7,690 nucleotides of DNA from Candidatus Aenigmatarchaeota archaeon (GCA_017610225.1 JAFCCM010000080.1:1-7690); one strand, 5' to 3'; shown: positions 1 to 5,587, counted from the stretch's first letter. The notes: a model not told the origin generated them from the letters alone. Made by a program: numbers and translations.

Positions 1-1
1 A

Positions 2-49
2 AGAAATTATATCATAGAAGAAATTATATCATAGAAGAAAGTATATAAC
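2..49. repeat. 17-bp tandem direct repeat, 2 copies plus a degenerate third
   Basis: The unit AGAAATTATATCATAGA occurs exactly at 2-18 and 19-35. A diverged partial third copy (AGAAAGTATATAAC) covers 36-49. The array abuts the 3' end of the minus-strand amidohydrolase gene and may continue beyond the window edge. The unit length is not a multiple of three and no gene covers it. Its role is unknown; it could be a small variable-number repeat or part of a termination region. Confidence 0.8.
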
Positions 50-51
50 TA

Positions 52-924
52 TTAAGCAAACAACTCTTTTGCCTGTTTGAAAGTGTTTTTAAAAGTCTTC
101 TTCATAATTAAATTTACTTTCCAAAGACCTCTTCTTTTTATTTTAAAATCATCCTCATAGTCATCATCTATACCTTCATTCATGAAAATTGATTCTTTAA
201 CTTCTATCTGAATACAATTGATTTTTTCTTCTATGTTTTTGTATTTTCTTGTTATAGATCCGCCACTATATGGGTAATCTCTCTTAACTACAAAATCGAA
301 TTTCTGTACCTCTTTTCTTATTGTATCATAAAAAGTTTTTATTATTTTTGGGTGTGCAGATGTATTATTTAAAGTTCCAACTGAGAAATCTGGTCTTTCT
401 TTCCCTTCATCTGGAGTGTTTTTAGGTCCTCTAGAGCTCATTGAATGACAATCAAAAAGTAAAGCAAATCCATGTTTTTTCGTCATTTCTTCGATTGACT
501 TTTTTATAAATAAATGATATTTATCATAAAATTTAAAAATTTTCTCCTTTTCTTCTGGTAAATATTCTTCTTTCAAAACAGGTTTTGAACTTGGGGACAT
601 TCTGTGTAATGCATCAAATCTTAGATGTTTTGGCATCGAGTCATCTTTACTTCCATACTTGAATCTGTTCATATCCACGACATAAGGGTTTAGTTTAGAT
701 ATAATCGATATTCCTTTTCTAGTTTTGTAGATTCTATCTGTATGTAAATCACTCCCTATTAACAATCGTTTATTGATTATGAATTTATGCTCTAGTTTTT
801 TTGGGATTAAAGTTCCAGAATGGGGAATAGAAAGAATATAATCATAATTTCTTTTTTTTATTTGTATCAAATCCTCTTCTTTGATTTTTATTGTTTTCTT
901 TTTCAGTAGATCAATTGCCTCCAT
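52..924 (-). CDS. N-formylglutamate amidohydrolase-family protein
   Basis: This 290-aa protein has the conserved blocks of the N-formylglutamate amidohydrolase (HutG/FGase) family, a zinc-hydrolase fold related to M14 carboxypeptidases. Visible motifs are SIPHSG (residues 32-37, with His35), DLHTD (59-63), DMNR (84-87), DCHS (158-161), DFSVGT (179-184), a PYSGGSITRKY block (218-228) and IQIEVKES (238-245, with a conserved Glu). These make an intact metal-dependent amidohydrolase likely. Family members hydrolyse N-formylglutamate in histidine breakdown, but no other hut gene is nearby, so the substrate here is uncertain and could be another N-acyl amino acid or peptide. There is no signal peptide or TM segment, so it should be cytoplasmic. 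It lies 33 nt downstream of the 87-aa gene on the same strand and may share its transcript. The region before its ATG has only a weak Shine-Dalgarno-like sequence. Confidence 0.85.
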   Translation of the reverse strand: MEAIDLLKKKTIKIKEEDLIQIKKRNYDYILSIPHSGTLIPKKLEHKFIINKRLLIGSDLHTDRIYKTRKGISIISKLNPYVVDMNRFKYGSKDDSMPKHLRFDALHRMSPSSKPVLKEEYLPEEKEKIFKFYDKYHLFIKKSIEEMTKKHGFALLFDCHSMSSRGPKNTPDEGKERPDFSVGTLNNTSAHPKIIKTFYDTIRKEVQKFDFVVKRDYPYSGGSITRKYKNIEEKINCIQIEVKESIFMNEGIDDDYEDDFKIKRRGLWKVNLIMKKTFKNTFKQAKELFA

Positions 925-957
925 GATTAATCAGAACTACTTTTAGATTCTGGGTAA

Positions 958-1221
958 TTAAACTAATCGCATTAACTTACTTGATAATTCTTCTATTTCT
1001 CTCTCATCAACTTCCCTGACAATAATCTCTCCCTTCTTGCTGATAGTTATTTTTGTTTTTCCTATGTCTATTATTGTGATGAAACTTGTTTCTGCGATTA
1101 TTTTTCCGTTAAATTCTTTCAGGATATTTTGGATTAATTTTTCTTTATCGACTTTACACTGAGGAACTAGTTTGAAAGAGTTATCGCTTTTACACGGCTT
1201 GAAGATAAAGCATTTTTTCAT
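958..1221 (-). CDS. Hypothetical 87-aa protein, possible small alpha/beta domain
   Basis: I do not recognise this gene with confidence. The 87-aa product starts MKKCFIFKPC and has cysteines at 4, 10 and 22. It then has a predicted helix (about 25-37), consecutive beta-like segments (about 39-70, including GKTKITISKKGEIIVRE) and a final helix (73-85). The strand-strand-strand-helix order with a 'kitIskkGeiivr' core loosely resembles a half TATA-binding-protein-like fold, but that is only pattern inference. It is probably a real gene: a TATA-like element sits about 25 nt before the ATG, its codon use matches its neighbours, and it lies between the divergent nth promoter and the amidohydrolase gene. 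The N-terminal cysteines could bind metal, but their spacing is not a standard motif. Confidence 0.6.
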   Translation of the reverse strand: MKKCFIFKPCKSDNSFKLVPQCKVDKEKLIQNILKEFNGKIIAETSFITIIDIGKTKITISKKGEIIVREVDEREIEELSSKLMRLV

Positions 1222-1240
1222 AGGATTAGTTTTGAGGGTA

Positions 1241-1250
1241 GATTTATTAA
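1241..1250 (-). promoter_or_regulatory. TATA-like box of the 87-aa gene
   Basis: On the minus strand this reads TTAATAAATC, centred about 25 nt upstream of the ATG at 1221. That is the archaeal spacing from TATA box to transcription start, so the mRNA would be leaderless or nearly so. The same intergenic region must also hold the divergent nth promoter; the AT-rich stretch near 1264-1274 is the best candidate. Confidence 0.45.
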
Positions 1251-1292
1251 GGTTTTGTTAAAGGATTAAAATTAATTCAGTTTTGCGAGGAG

Positions 1293-2024
1293 GTGAGAAA
1301 TTATTTTAAGATTCTAATGTTACTATGTAATATGTCAAATCTGTATGATTCATTGGACAATTATTATGGTCTACAAGGAGCATGGGTAGAAGTAGAAGCA
1401 GTTTTCAAAGAAGAAGGAATACAAATTGATATGAATGATATGTATGATCCATTCAAAAATTTAATAATTGGGATTCTCTCGCAAAATACGAATGATAGAA
1501 ATAGCACGCGATCTTATATTGGTCTATCAAAAAGATTCAAAATAACGCCTGCGGAACTCGCGGAGGCACCATTTGAAGAAGTCCGCAACTCAATAAAAAC
1601 AGGAGGTCTGTATAACATGAAAGCCCGAAGAATAATCGAGTTTGCACAATCTGTTTTGAACCAATATAACGGTGATTTAAGCGTAATAACTAAGTTGCCA
1701 AAGGATAAAGCTAGAGAAGCCTTACTCAAATTCAAAGGAATCGGTGTGAAAACTGCCGACGTATTTTTAGCGTATTGTATGAATCAAGACGTGTTGCCAA
1801 TAGATACAAATATCGAGCGTGTGGCTAAACGAATTGGAATTGTTGATAAATCTGCTAAGTATGAAGAAATACAAAAAGCACTCACTAAAGTTGTTCCATC
1901 TATGCAACGTGCTAGAGGACATGAACTTTTAATTAGACTAGGAAGAGATTTTTGTAAAGCGCAAAAACCATTATGTAACAAATGTCCTGTAAATTCTATA
2001 TGCAAGAAACAATTTTATCTCTAA
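1293..2024 (+). CDS. nth: Endonuclease III (DNA glycosylase/AP lyase)
   Basis: Base-excision repair glycosylase that removes oxidised pyrimidines and cleaves the abasic site by beta-elimination. From the GTG start the product is 243 aa. It carries the ILSQNTND block (61-68) and the helix-hairpin-helix LLKFKGIGVKTADVFL (144-159) with the expected catalytic Lys153. The DTNIERVAKRIG block holds the catalytic Asp171, and the C-terminal [4Fe-4S] cluster ligands are Cys221, 228, 231 and 237 (C-x6-C-x2-C-x5-C). All key residues are present. The start is unclear. GTG at 1293 has a GAGGAG abutting it with no spacer, while ATG at 1317 (residue 9) and ATG at 1332 (residue 14) lie too far from that element. 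Family length (about 210-230 aa) favours residue 14. It is transcribed divergently from the 87-aa gene and appears monocistronic. Confidence 0.93.
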   Translation: MRNYFKILMLLCNMSNLYDSLDNYYGLQGAWVEVEAVFKEEGIQIDMNDMYDPFKNLIIGILSQNTNDRNSTRSYIGLSKRFKITPAELAEAPFEEVRNSIKTGGLYNMKARRIIEFAQSVLNQYNGDLSVITKLPKDKAREALLKFKGIGVKTADVFLAYCMNQDVLPIDTNIERVAKRIGIVDKSAKYEEIQKALTKVVPSMQRARGHELLIRLGRDFCKAQKPLCNKCPVNSICKKQFYL

Positions 2025-2157
2025 AAATTAGAACTTGACTCCATTTGGGTATGACTTCATCTGGTTTTTTAAACTCTTTAACCACTTAAAAAATCTTTTT
2101 TCCTTCGTCTTGTCCGAATTTCAGATATGGACTGGTCGCCTCCTACATAAAAGATAA
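2025..2157. other. Intergenic region after nth with T-tracts
   Basis: No convincing coding frame is visible; the ATG-initiated frames here encode only 7-12 codons. On the plus strand there are T6 runs at 2065-2070 and 2096-2101, which could serve as archaeal U-tract terminators for nth. The segment at about 2105-2146 is clearly less AT-rich than its surroundings, but I could not assign it to an RNA family. Confidence 0.4.
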
Positions 2158-2160
2158 GTA

Positions 2161-2167
2161 TTTATAG
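2161..2167 (+). promoter_or_regulatory. TATA box of the winged-helix/RelE-like pair
   Basis: TTTATAG is centred about 26 nt upstream of the ATG at 2190, after an A/G-rich stretch (AAGATAAG) that could act as a BRE. No Shine-Dalgarno precedes the ATG. Together these point to a leaderless transcript starting at or just before the start codon. Confidence 0.6.
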
Positions 2168-2185
2168 TTATATCAATTGATATAA
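2168..2185. promoter_or_regulatory. 18-bp perfect palindrome, candidate operator
   Basis: TTATATCAATTGATATAA is a perfect inverted repeat with no spacer. It starts immediately after the TATA box and ends 4 nt before the start codon, so it covers the expected transcription start. A dimeric repressor bound here would block initiation. This is the usual place for autoregulation of a toxin-antitoxin operon, and the first gene encodes a winged-helix-type protein. The operator role is inferred. Confidence 0.5.
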
Positions 2186-2189
2186 TAAT

Positions 2190-2456
2190 ATGCAACAATT
2201 ACTAAGATACCCAAGATTGGATACTGTACTCATGGTAGAAGAATTTATTAGACAACATGATGGAGAATTTAAAAAAACTATGGTTTGGAAAAAACTTCCT
2301 AGAAAAGTTATGTATCAAACTTTTTGTGTAATAATAGATTATCTTCTTTATTCTGGAAAAATATCAATAGATTCAGAAGGAAAAATTGGATGGATATATT
2401 ATCCTGAAATTGCAAGAAAATATTATCAAAAGAAAAATTTAGGTAGAATGAAATGA
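2190..2456 (+). CDS. Small winged-helix protein, candidate antitoxin
   Basis: This 88-aa protein resembles a family of short archaeal winged-helix-like proteins. The recognisable core is RYPRLDTVLMVEEFI (6-20), a KKLPRKVMYQTFCVIIDYLL segment (34-53) and the wing-like SGKISIDSEGKIGWIY (55-70). It is predicted to bind DNA or a partner protein. Its stop overlaps the start of the RelE-like gene (ATGA at 2453-2456), so the two are translationally coupled and should be made together. The upstream-antitoxin order, the palindrome across its transcription start and the RelE-like neighbour all suggest an antitoxin and autorepressor. The alternative is an ordinary wHTH regulator that happens to precede relE. 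There is no Shine-Dalgarno; translation is probably leaderless. Confidence 0.7.
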   Translation: MQQLLRYPRLDTVLMVEEFIRQHDGEFKKTMVWKKLPRKVMYQTFCVIIDYLLYSGKISIDSEGKIGWIYYPEIARKYYQKKNLGRMK

Positions 2457-2788
2457 AAGTCCCTTCAACAATCAGGTTTGCTAACAAAGATTTAAAAAAA
2501 GCATTCTACAAACTAGAACATAAAGGGAAACACGAAAGAGAATTATTTAAATTCATCAATCAGGCTTTAGATAACATTGAAGATAATGCTTTTTGTGGAA
2601 TTCAAATCCCGAAAAAATTAATTCCTAAGGAATATATCAAAAAATATGAAGCAAAAAATCTTTGGAAATATGATTTACCAAAAGGTTGGAGAATTATTTA
2701 TTCTATAGTAAAGGAGGAAATTTTAGTGATTAGTCTAGTTTTAGAGTGGTTTGATCATAAGAATTATGAAAGAAGATTTAAGTATTAG
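2453..2788 (+). CDS. RelE/ParE-family toxin-like protein
   Basis: This 111-aa protein has the RelE/ParE fold signature of archaeal members. N-terminal helices (about 10-45) are followed by the CGIQIPKKLIPKEYIKKY block (48-65). The central beta hairpin is NLWKYDLPKGWRIIYSI (69-85), with Arg80 and Tyr83 where RelE proteins carry conserved residues. A final strand-tail, LVLEWFDHKNYERRF (95-109), has His102, Tyr105 and Arg107/108. RelE toxins cleave mRNA on the ribosome while ParE toxins target gyrase. The basic and aromatic tail fits the RNase type, but the activity is inferred. It overlaps the winged-helix gene by 4 nt and lies only 16 nt upstream of the ThiI-like gene, so readthrough into that gene is likely. 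Confidence 0.8.
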   Translation: MKVPSTIRFANKDLKKAFYKLEHKGKHERELFKFINQALDNIEDNAFCGIQIPKKLIPKEYIKKYEAKNLWKYDLPKGWRIIYSIVKEEILVISLVLEWFDHKNYERRFKY

Positions 2789-2804
2789 TTCTAGTTGATT
2801 TGAT

Positions 2805-3677
2805 ATGAACTACAACACAATAATAGTCAGATATTCAGAAATATTCCTTAAGTCAGAATTTGTTAGAAATCAATTAGAAGGAAAACTAGCTGACAACATA
2901 AGAAATGGAATAAAACGAAAAGAAATAGATGCCAAAGTAAAAAGAGGAAGAGGAAGAATATTTATTGAAACTGAACAACTAGAAAAAATTACTGACTTAC
3001 TAACACATGTTTTTGGGATAGCATCATTTTCATCAGCAAGCAAAACTGAACTTAAAAATCTAGAAAATTTTGTAAAAGAAAATTGTAAAAATTTACTTCT
3101 TGGAAAAACATTTGCCCTCAGAGTTAGCAGGACTGGAAAACATGATTTCACTAGTCAAGAGTTTGCTGCTAGATTAGGTGAAATAGTAATTAATGAAATC
3201 GGAAAAAAAGTTAGACTCAAAAACCCAGACAATGAATTATTTGTCGAAGTAAGAGATCAAGATGCTTATGTTTTTACTGAAAAAGTTTCTGGTCCTGGCG
3301 GAATGCCTTTAGGTTCTCAAGGGAAAGTTAATTGTTATGTTGATTCTAGGGAAAGTTTGGTCGCTTGCTGGCTGATGATGAAAAGAGGATGTGTTGCTGT
3401 AATCTATCATACCATTCCTGTTGACGTTCTTGACGATTGGTCTTATGGAACTAGTCTTAGAAAAATTAAAGTAAAAAATGTTGATGATATTCCAGATGAT
3501 TCAGCTTTAGTTGTTGGAGATAATTTAGAAAAAGACGGGATTAAAAAAGTTAAAAAACATGATAAAAAATTTACAACAGTTTTAACTCCTGTTATTGGTT
3601 TCAAAAAAGAAGAAATTGATGAATTTTGGCGAAAGATTAAACACATAAGTTTTAGAAACCCTATAATTATTAGATAG
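2805..3677 (+). CDS. ThiI-like THUMP protein with degenerate PP-loop
   Basis: ThiI uses ATP to activate U8 of tRNA and make 4-thiouridine. This 290-aa homologue has an N-terminal ferredoxin-like region (1-75, with RYSEIFLKSEFVR and KRGRGRIFIE) and a THUMP RNA-binding domain (about 76-163). It also keeps the characteristic GPGGMPLGSQGKV junction (163-175) and WLMMKRG (189-195). Between those two landmarks ThiI normally has the ATP-pyrophosphatase loop SGGIDSP; here it reads VDSRESL, so the nucleotide-binding glycines are gone. The C-terminal domain is also shorter than in archaeal ThiI, which is typically near 370-400 aa. There is no rhodanese domain. The protein should still bind tRNA but is unlikely to carry out ATP-dependent thiolation. 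The reading frame is intact with conserved landmarks, which argues for a retained non-catalytic role over decay. The zinc-ribbon gene follows 2 nt after its stop. Confidence 0.85.
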   Translation: MNYNTIIVRYSEIFLKSEFVRNQLEGKLADNIRNGIKRKEIDAKVKRGRGRIFIETEQLEKITDLLTHVFGIASFSSASKTELKNLENFVKENCKNLLLGKTFALRVSRTGKHDFTSQEFAARLGEIVINEIGKKVRLKNPDNELFVEVRDQDAYVFTEKVSGPGGMPLGSQGKVNCYVDSRESLVACWLMMKRGCVAVIYHTIPVDVLDDWSYGTSLRKIKVKNVDDIPDDSALVVGDNLEKDGIKKVKKHDKKFTTVLTPVIGFKKEEIDEFWRKIKHISFRNPIIIR

Positions 3678-3679
3678 GT

Positions 3680-4075
3680 ATGTCTCCCCACAAGATTCCT
3701 AAGGATGATTTTGTCTACCAAGTTGTTAGAGATATTGTTAGAAAAAGAGGATATGTTGAGACCCAGGAGGAATTATGTCATCTTGCTGTTAAAAGACTCA
3801 AAGGATATAATCCAGAATTTGTTCTCTCAGGAAAAAGAGCTAAAAAAATCGCGTTAAAAGTACCAGAAATCAAGATAAAAGCAAAAACAAGAAAATCTCC
3901 GAAGATGTTTGAAATCAAAAAATGTCCTGTTTGTGAAGGAAAACTAAAGAAAATTTATGGAACCAATCTACTTAACAAAAGAATTCATCTTGGTTATCTC
4001 TGCAGAAGATGTGGGTTTTCGGCCGATTTGAGTTCTATTGTGCCTATGAGATATATGTTTGTTTGGAAGAGATAG
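3680..4075 (+). CDS. Zinc-ribbon protein with N-terminal helical domain
   Basis: Conserved-looking 131-aa archaeal protein of unknown function. Residues 8-60 form a helical, possibly winged-helix region (DDFVYQVVRDIVRKRGYVET, then a basic SGKRAKKIALK segment). A strand-rich KIKAKTRK linker follows. The C-terminal zinc ribbon has ligands Cys82 and Cys85 (CPVC) and Cys108 and Cys111 (CRRCGF) and ends in PMRYMFVW. The basic character and Zn ribbon suggest nucleic-acid binding. Its ATG is 2 nt after the stop of the ThiI-like gene, so the two are almost certainly co-transcribed and probably coupled. A shared role in RNA binding or modification is a reasonable inference. No catalytic motif is visible. 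Confidence 0.85.
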   Translation: MSPHKIPKDDFVYQVVRDIVRKRGYVETQEELCHLAVKRLKGYNPEFVLSGKRAKKIALKVPEIKIKAKTRKSPKMFEIKKCPVCEGKLKKIYGTNLLNKRIHLGYLCRRCGFSADLSSIVPMRYMFVWKR

Positions 4076-4105
4076 ATTTTTAGATTTAATATAGAATTTA
4101 ATTGT

Positions 4106-4567
4106 ATGACTAATGAATCTAGAAACTATAGAGAAGTAGTTATTAACACTAGTTTTATTCCACATTATGGCCTTTATGGTCTTGTTCCGGCTATTAAGGC
4201 TTTATTTCATGGAGAAAGAATAGGATCATTATATGATTTTTTTTCCGGTTCTGTTTCATTAAAAAATACCAGAAGTTATTTAAAAGAAATTGGAATAAGT
4301 GATGGAGATGAAGTTTTAATAAGAGTAATAACTACTAATGCAAATCATTTTTCTACAGCACTTCATAGTTTAGATATTCCATTTTTAAGACCTGATGATT
4401 TAGAAGAACTTCGTAAACGTTATGAAGCGAATGTTACAATAATTTATGCACTTGGAATTCTTAGGGTATATCCAAGTGGTATAACTATTGAAAGAAAAAA
4501 TAGGAGTAGTCATTTAATAACAGGGAAAGAAGCAGTATATCTTAGTAATTCATCAACAGAAACTTAA
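4106..4567 (+). CDS. HPr-like protein lacking the phosphorylatable histidine (tentative)
   Basis: I do not recognise this 153-aa protein from a named family, but residues 10-90 follow the pattern of HPr, the PTS phosphocarrier. They show strand VVINTS, then PHYGLYGLVPAIKAL (19-33) where HPr has the GLHARPA active-site loop and helix 1. SVSLKNTRSYLKEIGISDGDEVLIRV (49-74) matches HPr's 'vnaKSilgLmsLgvkkGdevtI' block, and a final helix FSTALHSL (82-89) follows. The active-site His is replaced by Tyr24, and the position after the conserved Lys, where HPr has regulatory Ser46, is Asn. About 60 extra C-terminal residues have no obvious match. If the fold is right, the protein would be a non-phosphorylated HPr relative with a binding or regulatory role. 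It follows the zinc-ribbon gene by 30 nt. Its 3' end overlaps the convergent cytidylate kinase gene by 15 bp. Confidence 0.5.
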   Translation: MTNESRNYREVVINTSFIPHYGLYGLVPAIKALFHGERIGSLYDFFSGSVSLKNTRSYLKEIGISDGDEVLIRVITTNANHFSTALHSLDIPFLRPDDLEELRKRYEANVTIIYALGILRVYPSGITIERKNRSSHLITGKEAVYLSNSSTET

Positions 4568-5080
4568 TATCTCCTCAACAACTTCCTCAGCATCTTTATT
4601 ACTAGTATCAACTACAACATCAGCCATGTCTTTCTGACTATTCCTATCAAATCCATACATTCTTTTCCATTCCTTTTCTTCCATTTCTTCCCGTTCTTTT
4701 AATTTTCTTCTACTTTCTTCTAAACTGATTTTATCCCTTCTAGACGTTCTTCTAACTCTTTCTTCAAAATCACAATCCAACCACACTTTAAGATCGGCTA
4801 AATCTTTCAGAACCCAAATCGACAATTTACCACAAATAACAACATTACCTTTTTTTGCTAATTCTCTCTGATAATCATCTATTTTTTGATGAAAATCTTT
4901 ACTCTTTCCTCTTTCAGTTCTCCAAAGATCAAGTGCCTCATTAGTATCATCTTCTTTTTCAGATGGCTTAAAAAATTTCTGACCAGGTGAGAAATAATCT
5001 ATTTCCAATCTCTTGGCAACCATTTTAGCAATAGTAGAAGTTCCAGCACCAGGCTTTCCTGAGATTGCGATAACAACCAT
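4553..5080 (-). CDS. cmk: Cytidylate kinase, archaeal type
   Basis: Phosphorylates CMP (and dCMP) with ATP in pyrimidine nucleotide salvage and supply. The 175-aa length fits the archaeal cytidylate kinase family, which is shorter than the bacterial enzyme. The Walker A P-loop is GKPGAGTST (8-16) in the MVVIAISGKPGAGTSTIAK N-terminus. FSPGQKFF (30-37) lies at the usual nucleotide-monophosphate-binding region. VVICGKLSIWVL (80-91) and VWLDCDFEERVRRTSRRD (99-116) form the core strand and the Arg-rich lid. YGFDRNSQKDMADVVVDTS (142-160) is a typical family C-terminal block. The gene is intact and cytoplasmic. A Shine-Dalgarno-like AGGGAT precedes the ATG. It is divergent from the small membrane protein and converges on the HPr-like gene, which it overlaps by 15 bp. 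Confidence 0.92.
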   Translation of the reverse strand: MVVIAISGKPGAGTSTIAKMVAKRLEIDYFSPGQKFFKPSEKEDDTNEALDLWRTERGKSKDFHQKIDDYQRELAKKGNVVICGKLSIWVLKDLADLKVWLDCDFEERVRRTSRRDKISLEESRRKLKEREEMEEKEWKRMYGFDRNSQKDMADVVVDTSNKDAEEVVEEILSFC

Positions 5081-5130
5081 TTAATCCCTAAAAAATAATA
5101 GTAATACCAAAAGAAATAGATGTGACAGAT

Positions 5131-5499
5131 ATGAATATACTCAAACAATCGCTTGGTTTACTGCTGATAATCATTGCATGGGTTGATCCTTTTGAATTAG
5201 GAACTAGTTTTCAAGTTCTCTTCTTTATTCTAGGTTTTGATCTAACTGGTTTGATTCTTAAATTAGTGTTATTTGCCGCGGATATGTTTCTTGGAATTTC
5301 AGGACTAGGATGGTATCTATTGATATTCATAGCAGTTGAAGTCTTGTTTAATGTCCTAAAACTTAAAAAATTATTAAGATATTTAATTAAACCTATAGTT
5401 GTGTTTTTAATTATATTTATGAATGGATTAGGATGGGAATTGGGAATTATTGTAGGAGGAATAGATTTATTGTTAAATTTTTCAAAAAAGTATATTTAA
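5131..5499 (+). CDS. Small multi-pass membrane protein, unknown function
   Basis: Unrecognised protein of 122 aa from the ATG at 5131. An in-frame GTG at 5122 would add three residues, but its GTGA is better read as a weak Shine-Dalgarno about 5 nt before the ATG. The sequence is almost entirely hydrophobic, with about four predicted membrane segments (residues 6-20, 25-52, 54-74 and 84-109), a basic loop KLKKLLRYLIK between the third and fourth, and a C-terminal KKYI. No catalytic or transport motif is visible. The start region is shared with the divergent cmk gene, and tRNA-Ser begins 4 nt after its stop codon. Confidence 0.7.
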   Translation: MNILKQSLGLLLIIIAWVDPFELGTSFQVLFFILGFDLTGLILKLVLFAADMFLGISGLGWYLLIFIAVEVLFNVLKLKKLLRYLIKPIVVFLIIFMNGLGWELGIIVGGIDLLLNFSKKYI

Positions 5500-5503
5500 T
5501 CAA

Positions 5504-5587
5504 GCCGAGATCGCATAATCTGGTATTGCGCAAGCCTGGAAAGCTTGTTTCCCTCGGGATATCTGGGTTCAAATCCCAGTCTCGGCG
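5504..5587 (+). tRNA. tRNA-Ser(GGA)
   Basis: A complete class II cloverleaf is visible. The acceptor stem GCCGAGA (5504-5510) pairs with TCTCGGC (5580-5586), and the discriminator base is G (5587). The D stem is GCA/TGC with the loop GG at 5522-5523. The anticodon stem CAAGC/GCTTG is perfect and encloses CTGGAAA, giving anticodon GGA at 5538-5540. A 15-nt variable arm (5548-5562, TCCC/GGGA pairing) and a T arm CTGGG-TTCAAAT-CCCAG follow. The long variable arm and G73 confirm serine identity; it reads UCC and UCU codons. No 3' CCA is encoded, so CCA must be added enzymatically. I see no intron. It starts 4 nt after an upstream stop codon, so any promoter of its own lies inside that coding sequence; GTTAAATTT near 5472-5480 is a candidate. 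Confidence 0.97.

Noticed and set aside
2..49. Tandem repeat as a CRISPR array
   Set aside because: The copies are directly adjacent without spacers and the unit is only 17 bp.
1514..2005. Two minus-strand frames of 73 aa inside nth
   Set aside because: They lie opposite a well-conserved nth coding sequence with all catalytic residues, have no ribosome binding site and show low-complexity shadow composition.
2030..2150. Possible C/D-box small RNA on the minus strand after nth
   Set aside because: A CTGA and an AGATGAA are present, but the C box does not match RTGATGA and the order and spacing of the boxes are wrong.
2051..2151. Very short plus-strand ORFs of 7-12 codons
   Set aside because: They have no ribosome binding site and no conserved-looking sequence, so chance frames are more likely.
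2870..3721. Minus-strand frames of 93 and 92 aa opposite the ThiI-like gene
   Set aside because: They are Ser/Phe/Leu-rich antisense frames across a conserved THUMP protein and carry no motif, so they are shadows.
3968..4165. Minus-strand 65-aa frame spanning the zinc-ribbon and HPr-like genes
   Set aside because: It is antisense to the conserved zinc ribbon and lacks any recognisable domain or start signal.
5122..5133. GTG at 5122 as the start of the small membrane protein
   Set aside because: ATG at 5131 is in frame and the GTGA around 5122 fits better as its weak Shine-Dalgarno, so the later start was chosen.
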